Positions 7,862 through 17,232 are shown, counted from the stretch's first letter. The stretch: DNA of 59,792 nucleotides from Flavobacteriales bacterium (GCA_947487175.1 CANKVM010000003.1:1-59792), one strand, 5' to 3'. The notes: generated by a model from the letters alone, not told the origin. Numbers and translations are program-made.

Positions 7862-8824
7862 TTAGATAAAATTACTTAGAATTTGCGCATTTGATATACC
7901 CTCTGCCTCTGCCTTAAAATTGCGAACTATTCTGTGAGAAAGAACCCAATTCATAACAGCGTGTACATCTTCAATATCAACAGAGAACTTCCCATTCATC
8001 AAGGCGTTGCATTTGGCCCCTAGAATCAAATTTTGACCAGCTCTTGGGCCTGCACCATAAGAAAGATACTTATTTGCCATTGGGTGAGCCCCAGGTGTAT
8101 TTGAACGTGTTTTTTGAACCAATCCCACTACATATTCGTAAACATTGTTTGTAACAGGTACCTGTCTCACAATATTTTGGTAATCCATAATTTCCTTTGC
8201 GGTCAGAACTGCAGAAGCATTTTCAGAACTACCAGAGGTAGTTTGTTTTAATATTTGCACCTCTTCATTGAAATTTGGATAATCCAAAACAACTTGATAC
8301 ATAAATCGATCGAGTTGAGCTTCAGGCAAAGGATACGTACCTTCTTGTTCAATTGGATTTTGAGTAGCCAACACAAAGAATGGTTCAGTTAAATGATAAA
8401 TACTCCCACCAGCGGTAACTTGACGCTCTTGCATCGCTTCTAACAAAGCACTTTGAGTTTTAGGTGGAGTCCTATTTATTTCATCGGCCAATAACAGATT
8501 GGCAAAAACAGGGCCTTTAATAAATTTAAATTGTCTGTTTTCATCTAATATTTCAGAACCAATGATATCACTTGGCATTAAATCTGGTGTAAACTGGATG
8601 CGGTTAAAATCTAATGACATCGCTTGTGAAAGTGTTTTCACCAATAATGTTTTTGCCAAACCAGGAACACCAACCATTAATACGTGGCCATGACAAAAAA
8701 TTGCATTCACCAAAGCAGTAACTACTGTATCTTGGCCAACAATAACTTTACCAACTTCAGATTTTAACTGATTTACTTTGGCTCCAAATTGGGAAGCCAA
8801 TTCTGCAGTATCAAGATTACTCAT
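7862..8824 (-). CDS. MoxR-family AAA+ ATPase
   Basis: This 320-aa cytoplasmic ATPase has Walker A GVPGLAKT (about 57-64), Walker B LLADEINRTPPKTQSALLEAM and sensor 1 ATQNP, followed by the C-terminal lid domain (AAA_lid). MoxR ATPases act as chaperones, often with DUF58 and von Willebrand A partners; none is next to this gene. It overlaps the SurA-like gene by 8 bp upstream and is separated from nth by 7 bp, so all are probably one transcript. Its clustering with two periplasmic foldases hints at a role in envelope stress, which is inference only. Confidence 0.9.
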   Translation of the reverse strand: MSNLDTAELASQFGAKVNQLKSEVGKVIVGQDTVVTALVNAIFCHGHVLMVGVPGLAKTLLVKTLSQAMSLDFNRIQFTPDLMPSDIIGSEILDENRQFKFIKGPVFANLLLADEINRTPPKTQSALLEAMQERQVTAGGSIYHLTEPFFVLATQNPIEQEGTYPLPEAQLDRFMYQVVLDYPNFNEEVQILKQTTSGSSENASAVLTAKEIMDYQNIVRQVPVTNNVYEYVVGLVQKTRSNTPGAHPMANKYLSYGAGPRAGQNLILGAKCNALMNGKFSVDIEDVHAVMNWVLSHRIVRNFKAEAEGISNAQILSNFI

Positions 8825-10187
8825 TCACCCACTTTTTAATGTTGTCGCAATGAAATTCTCTCGTTTTAATTTTGATATAGGTTTTGCCTTTGTATTTGGC
8901 AACCCATTTATCAGTTGCTTGTTGCTTTTTCTTGGATTCAGCAGCCATTTGAATTCTGCTATAATCTTGAATCAAATTAGCTTGATGCGGAGCAATAAAC
9001 GATTTCAAATACACAATTCTATAAACCGCTCTCCCATCAGGCAACATAGTAATTTTAGGTTCTGAAAAATTTCCTGGTTTCATTTTCTCAACCACCTGTT
9101 TCACATCCGTTGGTAAGGTTTCAAACTCGGTTTTTTGCAATCCTGTTGCTTCATCAGTTAAAAATCCACAATACCCTTTATTTCCCATTTGCTCACTGGC
9201 ATGAGATTTAACTGCAATACACCAATCTAATTTACCAGATACCAATACACTATAAATACTATCTGTCAATTTTGATGCTTTAGAATAATCATCACTTGTA
9301 TTCTCGGGTCTAATTAAGATATGCTGAGCAATGATTCGCTCACCCTTACGTTTGATGAGTTTCATAATATGATAGCCATAATCTGTTTGAAATACAGGAC
9401 TAATACTATCTTCTTTTAATTTGAAAGCCATTCTTTCAAATTGTCCAACCATTTCTCCCCTTCCAAATTCAGGCAACAAACCATTGTTATTTTTCGAACC
9501 TGGATCCATAGAATAAGCCCTTGCTAATTTGTCAAAGCTTTCACCGTTTAAAATCCTTGTCTTTAATTCTTCTAATTGTGATTTTGCAAAATCTTGTGCA
9601 AGCGTTGAATAAGGCAATTCCAATATCAACTGGGCTACTTCAACTTCGGTAGCTACCAATGGGAGACTATCTTGAGGGATATTGTCATAGTATTGCTGAA
9701 CTTCTTTGGGACTAATTCTAACAGGCGATGTAATTTTATTTCTCATTTCTTGAGCCATTAACTGCTCGCGAATTTTAGGACGAATTTCATCTTTGTACTC
9801 TTGAATAGATTTGCCTATATACTTTTCCAATTCGGCTACACTTCCAACTTGGCGTTGGAAATATCGAATTCTATTATCAATATCAGATTCAATTCTGTCG
9901 TTTGTAATTGGCAAACTATCAATTTCAGCCTGACTTAACATTAATTTTTGAATAATCAATTTTTCAAAAAGCAAACAATAAAGCAAATGAGAATCCTTTA
10001 GGATTTGGCCTCGTGCCATGTCCATTTTTTCGGTTTCAAAATCACTCCTTCGAATAATTTTTTCGCCAATTACAGCCATTATGCCATCCACATATTTTGG
10101 AGGCAAGTTTGGACCTTGTTGCGCAGAAGAAGTTCCCCAAATAGAAAAGAGAAAAATTACTAAGAAAGACTTGCGTAAATGAATCAC
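8817..10187 (-). CDS. periplasmic peptidyl-prolyl isomerase, SurA-like (PpiC domains)
   Basis: The 456-aa protein starts with GTG at 10187, chosen because it gives a good signal peptide ending in TSSAQQ near residue 23. A SurA-type N-terminal helical domain (residues about 30-170) follows, then two parvulin-type domains. The first, from about 180, shows SKNNGLLPEFGRGEM and DYGYHIMKLIKRKG; the second starts around 290. SurA-type chaperones escort outer-membrane proteins in the periplasm. It starts 10 bp after the larger PpiC gene and overlaps moxR by 8 bp. Two foldase genes in tandem are common in this phylum. Isomerase activity of each domain cannot be judged from the sequence alone. Confidence 0.88.
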   Translation of the reverse strand: MIHLRKSFLVIFLFSIWGTSSAQQGPNLPPKYVDGIMAVIGEKIIRRSDFETEKMDMARGQILKDSHLLYCLLFEKLIIQKLMLSQAEIDSLPITNDRIESDIDNRIRYFQRQVGSVAELEKYIGKSIQEYKDEIRPKIREQLMAQEMRNKITSPVRISPKEVQQYYDNIPQDSLPLVATEVEVAQLILELPYSTLAQDFAKSQLEELKTRILNGESFDKLARAYSMDPGSKNNNGLLPEFGRGEMVGQFERMAFKLKEDSISPVFQTDYGYHIMKLIKRKGERIIAQHILIRPENTSDDYSKASKLTDSIYSVLVSGKLDWCIAVKSHASEQMGNKGYCGFLTDEATGLQKTEFETLPTDVKQVVEKMKPGNFSEPKITMLPDGRAVYRIVYLKSFIAPHQANLIQDYSRIQMAAESKKKQQATDKWVAKYKGKTYIKIKTREFHCDNIKKWVNE

Positions 10188-10197
10188 TAGATTAAAA

Positions 10198-12294
10198 TTA
10201 TTGCGTAATTAATTTTTGTTTGAAAGCAGAAATCACATCCTCATTAATTGATACATTGTATTTGCTTTCTAGCTCTTTCAACCATTGGATTTCTAATTCT
10301 TCTTGGTATTTAGAAGCAACAGGACCCCTTGTTTCATCTAGTAATTTTGGACCAGCAGGCAAAAACTCTTTTACTTTAACAACAACATAATCATTTTGGA
10401 ATTGACCCAATTTAAAGATTTTATTTTTTGCAGTTTTGTATTCAGGATTGGCAAATATTTTATTCAAAACATCTGGCTGCGGGAACAAATAAGTATCCGT
10501 AGCTTGATATTTACCAATACGGTAATCAAAATCAAGTTGTTTCACTTTGGTATGAATTTTCTTCATGCTGTCGGCTGAAATACCTATTTTGGCCTCTTTC
10601 ATCACTTGTTTTGACATTTTTTCAGAAGAGCAATAATATACTTCGATATTAAATCTGTCTCCCCATGTGTATTCGGTATTATGCTGATCAAAATACTTTG
10701 CAAGACCAATTGAGTCGTTGTTTGCACGATCCCAAACCTTTTCTTGCATTCTATTGAACATTAAAATGCCTTCACGGTATTCTTGATAAATATCTCTAAA
10801 CTCAACAGATTTTTCTTCTAAATGATTGTTTTGATAATTTACAGCAATGTCCTTTACCCATGTGTTTAATTTAGACTCAACCGCTTCACTCACAGAAGAG
10901 GTGATTTTCTTTTTACCATTAATGCGCATTGCAAATTCTTCAACTGTAAATGATTCTCCCGCAAAATTGAACATTTCCATTTTAGGAAAATCAAATGAAA
11001 CAGTTTCTTTTTTCTTTGCAGCAGGATCTTTTATTTTAGTATACTTTGCAGGCAACATTTCAACCTTAAAATTGCCATTTAAGAAGTTTGTATCTAAAGA
11101 TTTTACCAAGAAATCAAATGCTTCTTTGTTTAATTTATAATTTTCTTCCTTTTTAACTTTATCAACCAAAGCATCTACTGAAATTTGAGAACGTTGGTTT
11201 TGTTGAACTTGATTCTTCAAAGTGTTTTTCATTTGATCAAATGAAACAATAGGCTTAACGCCTACTTTTTGTAAAATATGCCAACCAAAGCTCGATCTAA
11301 AAGGAGTTGTCATGTCACCAATATTTGGCAATTCATAAGCTTTGTCAATCCAATTCTGACGGTCAATGTCACCCACATATTGGGTGTTGTTCACATATTC
11401 CATTTCGCCACCATTGTATTTACTGCTAAAATCTTCGCTATAAGCCCTTGCCATTACATCAAATTTCTCTTCACCAGATTTTAGCTTCGTGTAAATTTCA
11501 TCTACTTTCTTTTTAGAAGCTTCATCTGTATTTTCAGCATTGGTTCCAACACGAATTAATATGTGCTTTACTTTAATATCGCCTCTGTTTTTGCGTTTTT
11601 CTTCAACACGAACAATATGAAAACCAAAATCCGTTCTGAATGGTTCTGAAATTTGTCCAATTGGAGTTTTGTATGCTTGGTTTTCAAATTCATAAACCAC
11701 TTGCAAAGCAGTCATATATCCCAAACTTCCACCTGAGTTTTTAGTTCCTGGATCTTCAGAGTCTGTTTTTGCATATTCAGCAAAATTATCCCCACTCGGA
11801 TTGCGTTTTAAAGATGCATACACTTCATTGATTCTTTTTGTTGCTTTGGCAACGTCAGATTCAGAAGCATCGCGATTGCACATTATCAAAATATGCGAAA
11901 CCTTAATTTCAGATTGCATTCTTTCATAAGCTTCTTCAATTAACCCTTGAGTAACCGCTCTATCATACAAATAATTTCTAGACAATTGCTCACGATACAT
12001 TGCTAACTCCTGTTTGTAAGCAGCCGCAGTATCTTTACCTGCATCAGATGCATCTTGGATTTTCAATTTGAACTTTACATAAAGCTTCAAATAATCATCT
12101 ATGTCTTTTGAAGTGACTTTCTTTTCATTCAAATTCAAGTTTTTCAAGAATTGACGTTCGAATTCACCCAAATACACTTTTTGTTTTCCATTGATAGTAA
12201 AAACTACAGGTTCATTGGTCGTGTTTTGAGATTTTACATTTCCTAAAACACCGAAACAAACTAAAAATAATACAATACTTTTTACGATTTTCAT
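10198..12294 (-). CDS. peptidyl-prolyl isomerase with two parvulin (PpiC) domains
   Basis: A 698-aa exported protein with a signal peptide at residues 1-22 (hydrophobic IVLFLVCFGVLG, then NVKSQ). Two PpiC domains are visible. One is near residues 130-235 (KVSHILI, SGGSLGYMTA, TDFGFHIVRVEE); the other is near 240-345 (KVKHILIRVG, GGEMEYVN, SFGWHILQ). The remaining C-terminal 350 residues hold no motif I recognise and may bind clients. It heads the minus-strand set with the SurA-like gene, moxR and nth. A TATTTTTG box lies 39 nt upstream. The role is assisted folding of outer-membrane or secreted proteins, by family. Confidence 0.88.
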   Translation of the reverse strand: MKIVKSIVLFLVCFGVLGNVKSQNTTNEPVVFTINGKQKVYLGEFERQFLKNLNLNEKKVTSKDIDDYLKLYVKFKLKIQDASDAGKDTAAAYKQELAMYREQLSRNYLYDRAVTQGLIEEAYERMQSEIKVSHILIMCNRDASESDVAKATKRINEVYASLKRNPSGDNFAEYAKTDSEDPGTKNSGGSLGYMTALQVVYEFENQAYKTPIGQISEPFRTDFGFHIVRVEEKRKNRGDIKVKHILIRVGTNAENTDEASKKKVDEIYTKLKSGEEKFDVMARAYSEDFSSKYNGGEMEYVNNTQYVGDIDRQNWIDKAYELPNIGDMTTPFRSSFGWHILQKVGVKPIVSFDQMKNTLKNQVQQNQRSQISVDALVDKVKKEENYKLNKEAFDFLVKSLDTNFLNGNFKVEMLPAKYTKIKDPAAKKKETVSFDFPKMEMFNFAGESFTVEEFAMRINGKKKITSSVSEAVESKLNTWVKDIAVNYQNNHLEEKSVEFRDIYQEYREGILMFNRMQEKVWDRANNDSIGLAKYFDQHNTEYTWGDRFNIEVYYCSSEKMSKQVMKEAKIGISADSMKKIHTKVKQLDFDYRIGKYQATDTYLFPQPDVLNKIFANPEYKTAKNKIFKLGQFQNDYVVVKVKEFLPAGPKLLDETRGPVASKYQEELEIQWLKELESKYNVSINEDVISAFKQKLITQ

Positions 12295-12333
12295 AAGTCT
12301 AATAAATCTTTTCTATTTTAATTTTATAACAAG

Positions 12334-12341
12334 CAAAAATA
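12334..12341 (-). promoter_or_regulatory. TATTTTTG -7 box of the foldase-moxR-nth operon
   Basis: Minus-strand TAnnTTTG match 39 nt before the ATG at 12294, within the gap after obg. It is the only such box in that gap. Confidence 0.5.
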
Positions 12342-12358
12342 AGCATTCTTAGCGAATG

Positions 12359-13354
12359 TTACACATTCTCTTCAATGGCTTTAAATAATTCATCTTTGAG
12401 AACATCTAACCCTTGTTCGGTAATTGAACTAAAGAATAAAACCTTAACATCTCCCATTTCCTTCACGATTTCGGCTTTTAACTCATCATCAAGCATCTCA
12501 GCCTTACTAATTGCTACAATTTTATCTTTCAATACCAATTCTTCATTAAATTGAGCCAACTCATTTATGAGCGTATTGTATTCCATTCTATGATTCTTAC
12601 TGTCTGATGGAATTAACAACAGCAATACGGCATTTCGTTCAATATGCTTTAAAAATCGATGTCCTAATCCCTTACCCAAATGAGCTCCTTCAATAATTCC
12701 AGGAATATCTGCCATAACAAAACTTCTAAAGTCACGATATTTCACTACCCCCAAATTAGGTGTTAGTGTTGTAAAAGCATAATCTGCGATTTCAGGTTTT
12801 GCAGCAGACAATACACTTAACAAGGTGCTCTTGCCCGCATTTGGAAAACCAACCAAACCAACATCCGCCAATACTTTTAACTCCAAAACCATCCAACGCT
12901 CCACTCCTGGTTCGCCAGGTTGGGCATATTGTGGTGCTTGGTTTGTAGGTGTTGCAAAATGCGCATTCCCTAAACCACCTCTACCTCCAGGAATCAATAC
13001 TTTTTTCTCACCATCTGCAGTTATTTCAAATAAGATCTCACCGGTTTCAGCATCTTTTGCAACTGTTCCCAATGGAACATCCAAAATAATATTTTCACCA
13101 GAAGCGCCAGTACTTGTACTTTCACTTCCTCCTATACCATCTCCTGCCATAACGTGCTTTCTGAATTTCAAATGCAACAACGTCCACATTTGCTTATTTC
13201 CCATAAGAATTATATCACCTCCCTTTCCTCCATCGCCACCATCTGGACCACCACGTGGATTTATTTTTGAACGATTATAATGACGACTTCCCGCGCCACC
13301 ATTGCCACTACGACAACATATTTTAACGTAATCAATAAAATTACTTTCAGCCAT
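12359..13354 (-). CDS. obg: GTPase Obg
   Basis: The 331-aa protein has the Gly-rich Obg domain (residues 1-160, with GGPDGGDGGKGGD and GGRGGLGNAHFATPTNQAP). The GTPase domain follows with Walker A GFPNAGKS (169-176) and the G3/switch region DIPGIIEGAHLGKGLGHRFL. G4 is unusual: SKAE at 283-286 (12497-12508) instead of (N/T/S)KxD, so the base-specifying Asp is Glu. The TGS domain of longer homologues is absent, as is normal in this phylum. Obg acts in 50S ribosome maturation and stress control. It is divergent from leuS; the upstream box is GACCTTTG (13362-13369), one base off consensus and 7 nt before the ATG. Confidence 0.93.
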   Translation of the reverse strand: MAESNFIDYVKICCRSGNGGAGSRHYNRSKINPRGGPDGGDGGKGGDIILMGNKQMWTLLHLKFRKHVMAGDGIGGSESTSTGASGENIILDVPLGTVAKDAETGEILFEITADGEKKVLIPGGRGGLGNAHFATPTNQAPQYAQPGEPGVERWMVLELKVLADVGLVGFPNAGKSTLLSVLSAAKPEIADYAFTTLTPNLGVVKYRDFRSFVMADIPGIIEGAHLGKGLGHRFLKHIERNAVLLLLIPSDSKNHRMEYNTLINELAQFNEELVLKDKIVAISKAEMLDDELKAEIVKEMGDVKVLFFSSITEQGLDVLKDELFKAIEENV

Positions 13355-13382
13355 TTCACTGCAAAGGTCGTTAAAATTCAGC

Positions 13383-13390
13383 TACCTTTG
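13383..13390 (+). promoter_or_regulatory. TACCTTTG -7 box of leuS
   Basis: Exact TAnnTTTG match 16 nt before ATG 13407. It is divergent from obg, whose weaker minus-strand box GACCTTTG lies at 13362-13369, so two promoters share about 50 bp. Confidence 0.65.
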
Positions 13391-13406
13391 TATTTTTGCA
13401 CTCGGA

Positions 13407-15983
13407 ATGTCTATTTCTCATCAATATAATTTCAACGAAATCGAATCAAAATGGCAAAAACATTGGAAAGATTCGCAATTGTACAAGGTTATTGAAAACT
13501 CTTCAAAGCCAAAATTCTATGCATTAGATATGTTTCCTTATCCCTCCGGATCAGGTTTACATGTTGGTCACCCTTTGGGTTACATTGCAAGTGATATTGT
13601 TTCTCGTTACAAAAGATTGAATGGATTCAATGTGCTACATCCAATGGGCTACGATGCTTTCGGATTGCCCGCTGAACAATATGCCATTCAAACTGGTCAA
13701 CACCCAGCCGTTACCACAGAACAAAATATTATTAGATTTAGAGAGCAGCTCGACAAAATGGGCTTTTGCTTTGATTGGGATAGACAAGTAAAAACTTGTG
13801 ATGCTAATTATTACAAATGGACGCAATGGATATTTTCATTGTTTTTTACCCATTGGTTCAATAAAGATTTGCAAAAAGCGCAAAAAATTGAAGATTTAAT
13901 TTCAGTATTTTCAGCAAATGGAAATATTGGAATCAACGCTCATTCAGGTAAAATTCATTCCTTTACAGCCAATGAATGGAATGCGTATAATACTCACCAA
14001 CAAAATGAGGTACTCAACCAATACCGTTTGGCATTCATTGACGAAACTACTGTCAATTGGTGCGAAGAAATGGGTACGGTTCTAGCCAATGAAGAAGTTG
14101 TAAATGGCCTAAGTGAAAGAGGTGGATATCCAGTTATTCGTAAAAAAATGAAGCAATGGAGTTTGCGAATTACAGCTTATGCCGACAAACTGCTTCAAGG
14201 TTTAGAAACCATTAAATGGTCAGATTCAATCAAAGAAATTCAAAAAAATTGGATTGGAAGAAGTGAAGGCGCTGAAATTGATTTTAATATTGAGGGACAT
14301 TCAACTAAAATCAAAGTTTTCACTACACGTCCAGATACATTGTTCGGAGCTACTTTTATGGTTATTGCTCCCGAAAGTGAATTAATCAATAGCATTTGCA
14401 GCGACAATCAAAAACAATTGGTTTTAGATTATGCTGCTAAAGCAAAAAATAGAAGTGAAATTGAACGAATGGCCGACACCAAAAAAACAGGTGTTTTTAC
14501 AGGCGCATCTGCCATCAATCCTTTCACAAATAAATCTATTCCAGTTTGGGTTAGCGACTATGTTTTGGCAGGTTATGGAACTGGTGCTATTATGGCAGTT
14601 CCAGCACATGATGAGCGCGACTTTGAATTTGCACAAACCTTTGGATTGGATATAATTCCTGTAATAAAACCTGAAAATGAAACCATTGAAGTTCCATTGT
14701 CAGAGGCATTTAGTGCCAAAGATGGAATTTGTTTCAACAGTGGTTTCTTAGATGGATTAACAGTAAAAGATGCAATAAAAACTGCCATTTCTAAGGTTGA
14801 AGAATTAGAAATTGGCAGTAAAAAAATCAACTATAAATTGCGTGAAGCTGGTTTCGGCAGACAACGCTATTGGGGTGAACCCTTTCCAATCATTTGGAAC
14901 GATCAAATTCCCCAGCTTGTTAATGAATTTCCAGTAGAATTACCAAAAGTTGAATCATACAAACCCACTGGTACTGGAGAAAGTCCTTTGGCTGCTGTTT
15001 CTGATTGGGTAAATACCGCCATTGGTAAAAGAGAAACCGACACCATGCCAGGATGGGCAGGAAGTAGCTGGTATTTTTTACGTTACATGGATCCTAATAA
15101 TTCAACAGCGTTTGCTAGCAAAGAAGCCTTAGAATATTGGAATCAAGTTGATTTGTATGTTGGGGGAAGTGAACACGCAACAGGACATTTGTTATACAGC
15201 AGATTTTGGACGAAATTCTTAAATGACTTAGGATATATCAGTTGGGATGAACCATTCAAGCGCTTGGTAAACCAAGGCATGATCATGGGTGAAGATGGTC
15301 AAAAAATGAGCAAACGTTGGGGCAATGTTGTTAATCCCGATGATGTTTGCGAACAATACGGAGCAGATACCTTAAGATTATATGAAATGTTCCTAGGTCC
15401 ATTAACTGACAGCAAACCTTGGAATACACATGGAATTGAAGGCGTTTCTCGATTTTTAGGGAAATTTTGGCGTTTATTCATCCAAAACGAACAATTTAGT
15501 GTGTCAAGTGAAACCGCTTCAGCAGAAGAGCTAAAAATCCTTCATAAAACCATTAAAAAGATTTCAGAAGATATTGAATCAATGAGTTTCAATACCTCAG
15601 TATCTGCATTTATGGTATGCGTGAATGAATTGGGCACATTAAAATGCAATAAATTAGAAATATTAAAGCCGTTATTGGTTTTACTTGCGCCATTTGCGCC
15701 GCATGTTACTGAAGAGTTATGGGAAGCACTTGGTGAGAATACAAGTATTCACAAAAGTGATTGGCCAAAATTCAACAGCGAATATTTGGCAGAAAGTAGC
15801 TTCACGTATCCTATAAGTATTAATGGAAAAACCAGAACGCAACTAGAATTTGATATTAATGCTGATGTGAAAGACATCGAAGCCGCGGTATTGAACAATG
15901 AAATTGTTTTAAAGTGGACAAACGGTGAAAAACCTAAAAAGGTTATTGTGGTTAAAAACAGAATTGTAAACGTAGTTATATAA
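13407..15983 (+). CDS. leuS: leucyl-tRNA synthetase
   Basis: The 858-aa class I enzyme charges tRNA-Leu. The HIGH-type motif reads FPYPSGSGLHVGHPLGY (about residues 44-60) and the KMSKR loop reads GQKMSKRWGNVV (near 631). The editing domain (CP1), with TRPDTLFGATFMVIAPE and GTGAIMAVPAHDERD, is intact. There is an insert of some 50 residues after WTQWIFSLFF (about 155-205), of the kind seen in LeuRS of this phylum. The C-terminal anticodon-binding domain ends in KVIVVKNRIVNVVI. A perfect 17-bp inverted repeat follows 17 bp after the stop. Confidence 0.97.
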   Translation: MSISHQYNFNEIESKWQKHWKDSQLYKVIENSSKPKFYALDMFPYPSGSGLHVGHPLGYIASDIVSRYKRLNGFNVLHPMGYDAFGLPAEQYAIQTGQHPAVTTEQNIIRFREQLDKMGFCFDWDRQVKTCDANYYKWTQWIFSLFFTHWFNKDLQKAQKIEDLISVFSANGNIGINAHSGKIHSFTANEWNAYNTHQQNEVLNQYRLAFIDETTVNWCEEMGTVLANEEVVNGLSERGGYPVIRKKMKQWSLRITAYADKLLQGLETIKWSDSIKEIQKNWIGRSEGAEIDFNIEGHSTKIKVFTTRPDTLFGATFMVIAPESELINSICSDNQKQLVLDYAAKAKNRSEIERMADTKKTGVFTGASAINPFTNKSIPVWVSDYVLAGYGTGAIMAVPAHDERDFEFAQTFGLDIIPVIKPENETIEVPLSEAFSAKDGICFNSGFLDGLTVKDAIKTAISKVEELEIGSKKINYKLREAGFGRQRYWGEPFPIIWNDQIPQLVNEFPVELPKVESYKPTGTGESPLAAVSDWVNTAIGKRETDTMPGWAGSSWYFLRYMDPNNSTAFASKEALEYWNQVDLYVGGSEHATGHLLYSRFWTKFLNDLGYISWDEPFKRLVNQGMIMGEDGQKMSKRWGNVVNPDDVCEQYGADTLRLYEMFLGPLTDSKPWNTHGIEGVSRFLGKFWRLFIQNEQFSVSSETASAEELKILHKTIKKISEDIESMSFNTSVSAFMVCVNELGTLKCNKLEILKPLLVLLAPFAPHVTEELWEALGENTSIHKSDWPKFNSEYLAESSFTYPISINGKTRTQLEFDINADVKDIEAAVLNNEIVLKWTNGEKPKKVIVVKNRIVNVVI

Positions 15984-16000
15984 ATATTAGATTTACATAA

Positions 16001-16037
16001 AACAGAAAGGGAGCGATTTTATCGCTCCCTTTCTGTT
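16001..16037. terminator. perfect 17-bp inverted repeat after leuS
   Basis: AACAGAAAGGGAGCGAT is followed by TTT and its exact complement, giving a very stable hairpin with a 3-nt loop. There is no T-run on either side, so it is not a classical intrinsic terminator. It may end transcription otherwise, protect the leuS 3' end, or block read-through from the convergent isc operon. Confidence 0.7.
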
Positions 16038-16057
16038 AACAAAACTATATAAAAAGA

Positions 16058-16207
16058 CTAATAAGCTTTTTGTAAAAACAATTTAAATTCATTTTTCAAT
16101 TCAGAAAATATATGATTAAATGTATCCATTTGATCGCGTAATTCCAGATGATCATCAACTTTCCTATGGTCATGACACCTATCAGATGCACATATGATTT
16201 TAATCAT
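16058..16207 (-). CDS. small hypothetical protein (49 aa)
   Basis: This short frame starts with ATG at 16207, 13 bp after the S4-protein stop, and ends in TAG at 16058. A longer in-frame start at 16261 would overlap the S4 gene and is less likely. The product begins MIKIICASDRCHDH and continues as an acidic-then-basic amphipathic helix (QMDTFNHIFSELKNEFKLFL). Two Cys and four His in the first 22 residues could bind metal, which fits its place behind an Fe-S assembly operon. I do not recognise it. Third-position bases look like those of its neighbours, but the length makes chance possible. Confidence 0.35.
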   Translation of the reverse strand: MIKIICASDRCHDHRKVDDHLELRDQMDTFNHIFSELKNEFKLFLQKAY

Positions 16208-16220
16208 AAATAAAAAGTAA

Positions 16221-16433
16221 TTAAGCTGCTTGAACCTTGGCTTTTTGTCCCTCAAATTCAATAATAAAATCGGGATAAACTTTATTCCTTTTGCGAAGTT
16301 CGATTTTACCGTTTACCTTAACCAATTCGGCATCTATTACCTCATTTGCCATACTTCCAGACTCAACCCAGCCCATCAGTTTCAAGGCTTGATTCAATTG
16401 AATGTAAGGAGTATTAATAGTAAGAATTTCCAA
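16221..16433 (-). CDS. S4-domain RNA-binding protein (YbcJ-like)
   Basis: The 70-aa protein is a single S4 domain. IQLNQALKLMGWVESGSMANEVID (helix-turn-helix of S4, residues 12-35) is followed by AELVKVNGKIELRKRNKV, the strand-loop with the conserved VNG. Relatives such as YbcJ bind RNA; a biological role is not established. It sits 2 bp after the iscA gene and belongs to the isc operon. The link of S4 protein and Fe-S assembly is seen here by position only. Confidence 0.85.
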   Translation of the reverse strand: MEILTINTPYIQLNQALKLMGWVESGSMANEVIDAELVKVNGKIELRKRNKVYPDFIIEFEGQKAKVQAA

Positions 16434-16435
16434 AA

Positions 16436-16783
16436 TTAGATAGAGAAACTTTCGCCGCAGCCGCAGGTTCTTGAAGCATTAGGATTGACAAAATTGAATC
16501 CTTTGCCGTTTAATCCATCAGAAAAATCCAATTCTGTTCCGCATAGGTATAAAAAACTTTTCATGTCGCAAACCAATTTGAAATTTGAATCACCGAATTC
16601 CATGTCCCCTTTTTTGGGTTCATTATCAAAATCCAATTCATAAGTCAAACCAGAGCAACCTCCGCCCTTAACACCTACACGCAAGAAATATTCTGGAGAT
16701 GCAATATTTGCATCACGCATTAAATCATAAGCTTTTCCCAAAGCTTTTTCAGTAATTGTTATTGCACCTGCATCAGCCAACAT
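16436..16783 (-). CDS. iscA: A-type iron-sulfur carrier protein (IscA/SufA/HesB)
   Basis: The 115-aa protein has the three invariant cysteines of A-type carriers: Cys43 in VKGGGCSGLTYEL, and Cys107 and Cys109 in the C-terminal TCGCGESFSI. Such proteins accept an Fe-S cluster from the scaffold and hand it to target enzymes in the cytoplasm. It lies 11 bp after iscU and 2 bp before the S4 gene. The symbol follows its isc neighbours; by sequence alone SufA or ErpA would be equally acceptable. Confidence 0.9.
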   Translation of the reverse strand: MLADAGAITITEKALGKAYDLMRDANIASPEYFLRVGVKGGGCSGLTYELDFDNEPKKGDMEFGDSNFKLVCDMKSFLYLCGTELDFSDGLNGKGFNFVNPNASRTCGCGESFSI

Positions 16784-16794
16784 AGGAAAAAATA

Positions 16795-17211
16795 TTAATG
16801 GTGTACTTTTTCAGAAATCAAAGGCTCTAAACCTTGTTTTGCTCTGTAATCGTTAATTGCCATACGAATAGCATCTTCAGCCAAAACTGAACAATGTATT
16901 TTAACGGGTGGCAATGCCAATTCCTCAACAATATCCATATTGTCAATTTCTAATGCTTGGTCAATTGTTTTACCTTTTAACCATTCAGTAGCCAAAGACG
17001 AAGAAGCAATTGCAGATCCACATCCAAATGTTTTAAATTTAGCATCTTGAATAACGCCTGTTTCATCGTTAACTTCAATTTGCAAACGCATTACATCGCC
17101 ACATTCTGGAGCACCTACCAAACCTGTGCCAACAGTATTTTTAGATTTATCTAAAGTCCCAATATTTCTTGGATTGGTATAATGATCAACTACTTTATCT
17201 GAATATGCCAT
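16795..17211 (-). CDS. iscU: Fe-S cluster scaffold protein IscU
   Basis: The 138-aa scaffold has the three ligand cysteines, Cys37 (PECGD), Cys64 (FGCGSA) and Cys107 (KIHCSVLAEDAI), plus Asp39. Bacterial IscU carries an LPPVK motif for the HscA chaperone; LPPVK is present just before Cys107. No hscA, hscB or ferredoxin gene is in the window. The sulfur donor iscS lies 72 bp upstream. A separate TAACTTTG box (17233-17240) stands 21 nt before the start, so iscU can be transcribed on its own. Its leader shares a 14-mer with the iscS leader. Confidence 0.95.
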   Translation of the reverse strand: MAYSDKVVDHYTNPRNIGTLDKSKNTVGTGLVGAPECGDVMRLQIEVNDETGVIQDAKFKTFGCGSAIASSSLATEWLKGKTIDQALEIDNMDIVEELALPPVKIHCSVLAEDAIRMAINDYRAKQGLEPLISEKVHH

Positions 17212-17232
17212 ATTGCTTTTTTTACTTGATTA

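Noticed and set aside
12825-13280. 151-aa frame antisense to obg
   Set aside because: Pro-rich shadow of the Gly-rich Obg domain on the opposite strand.
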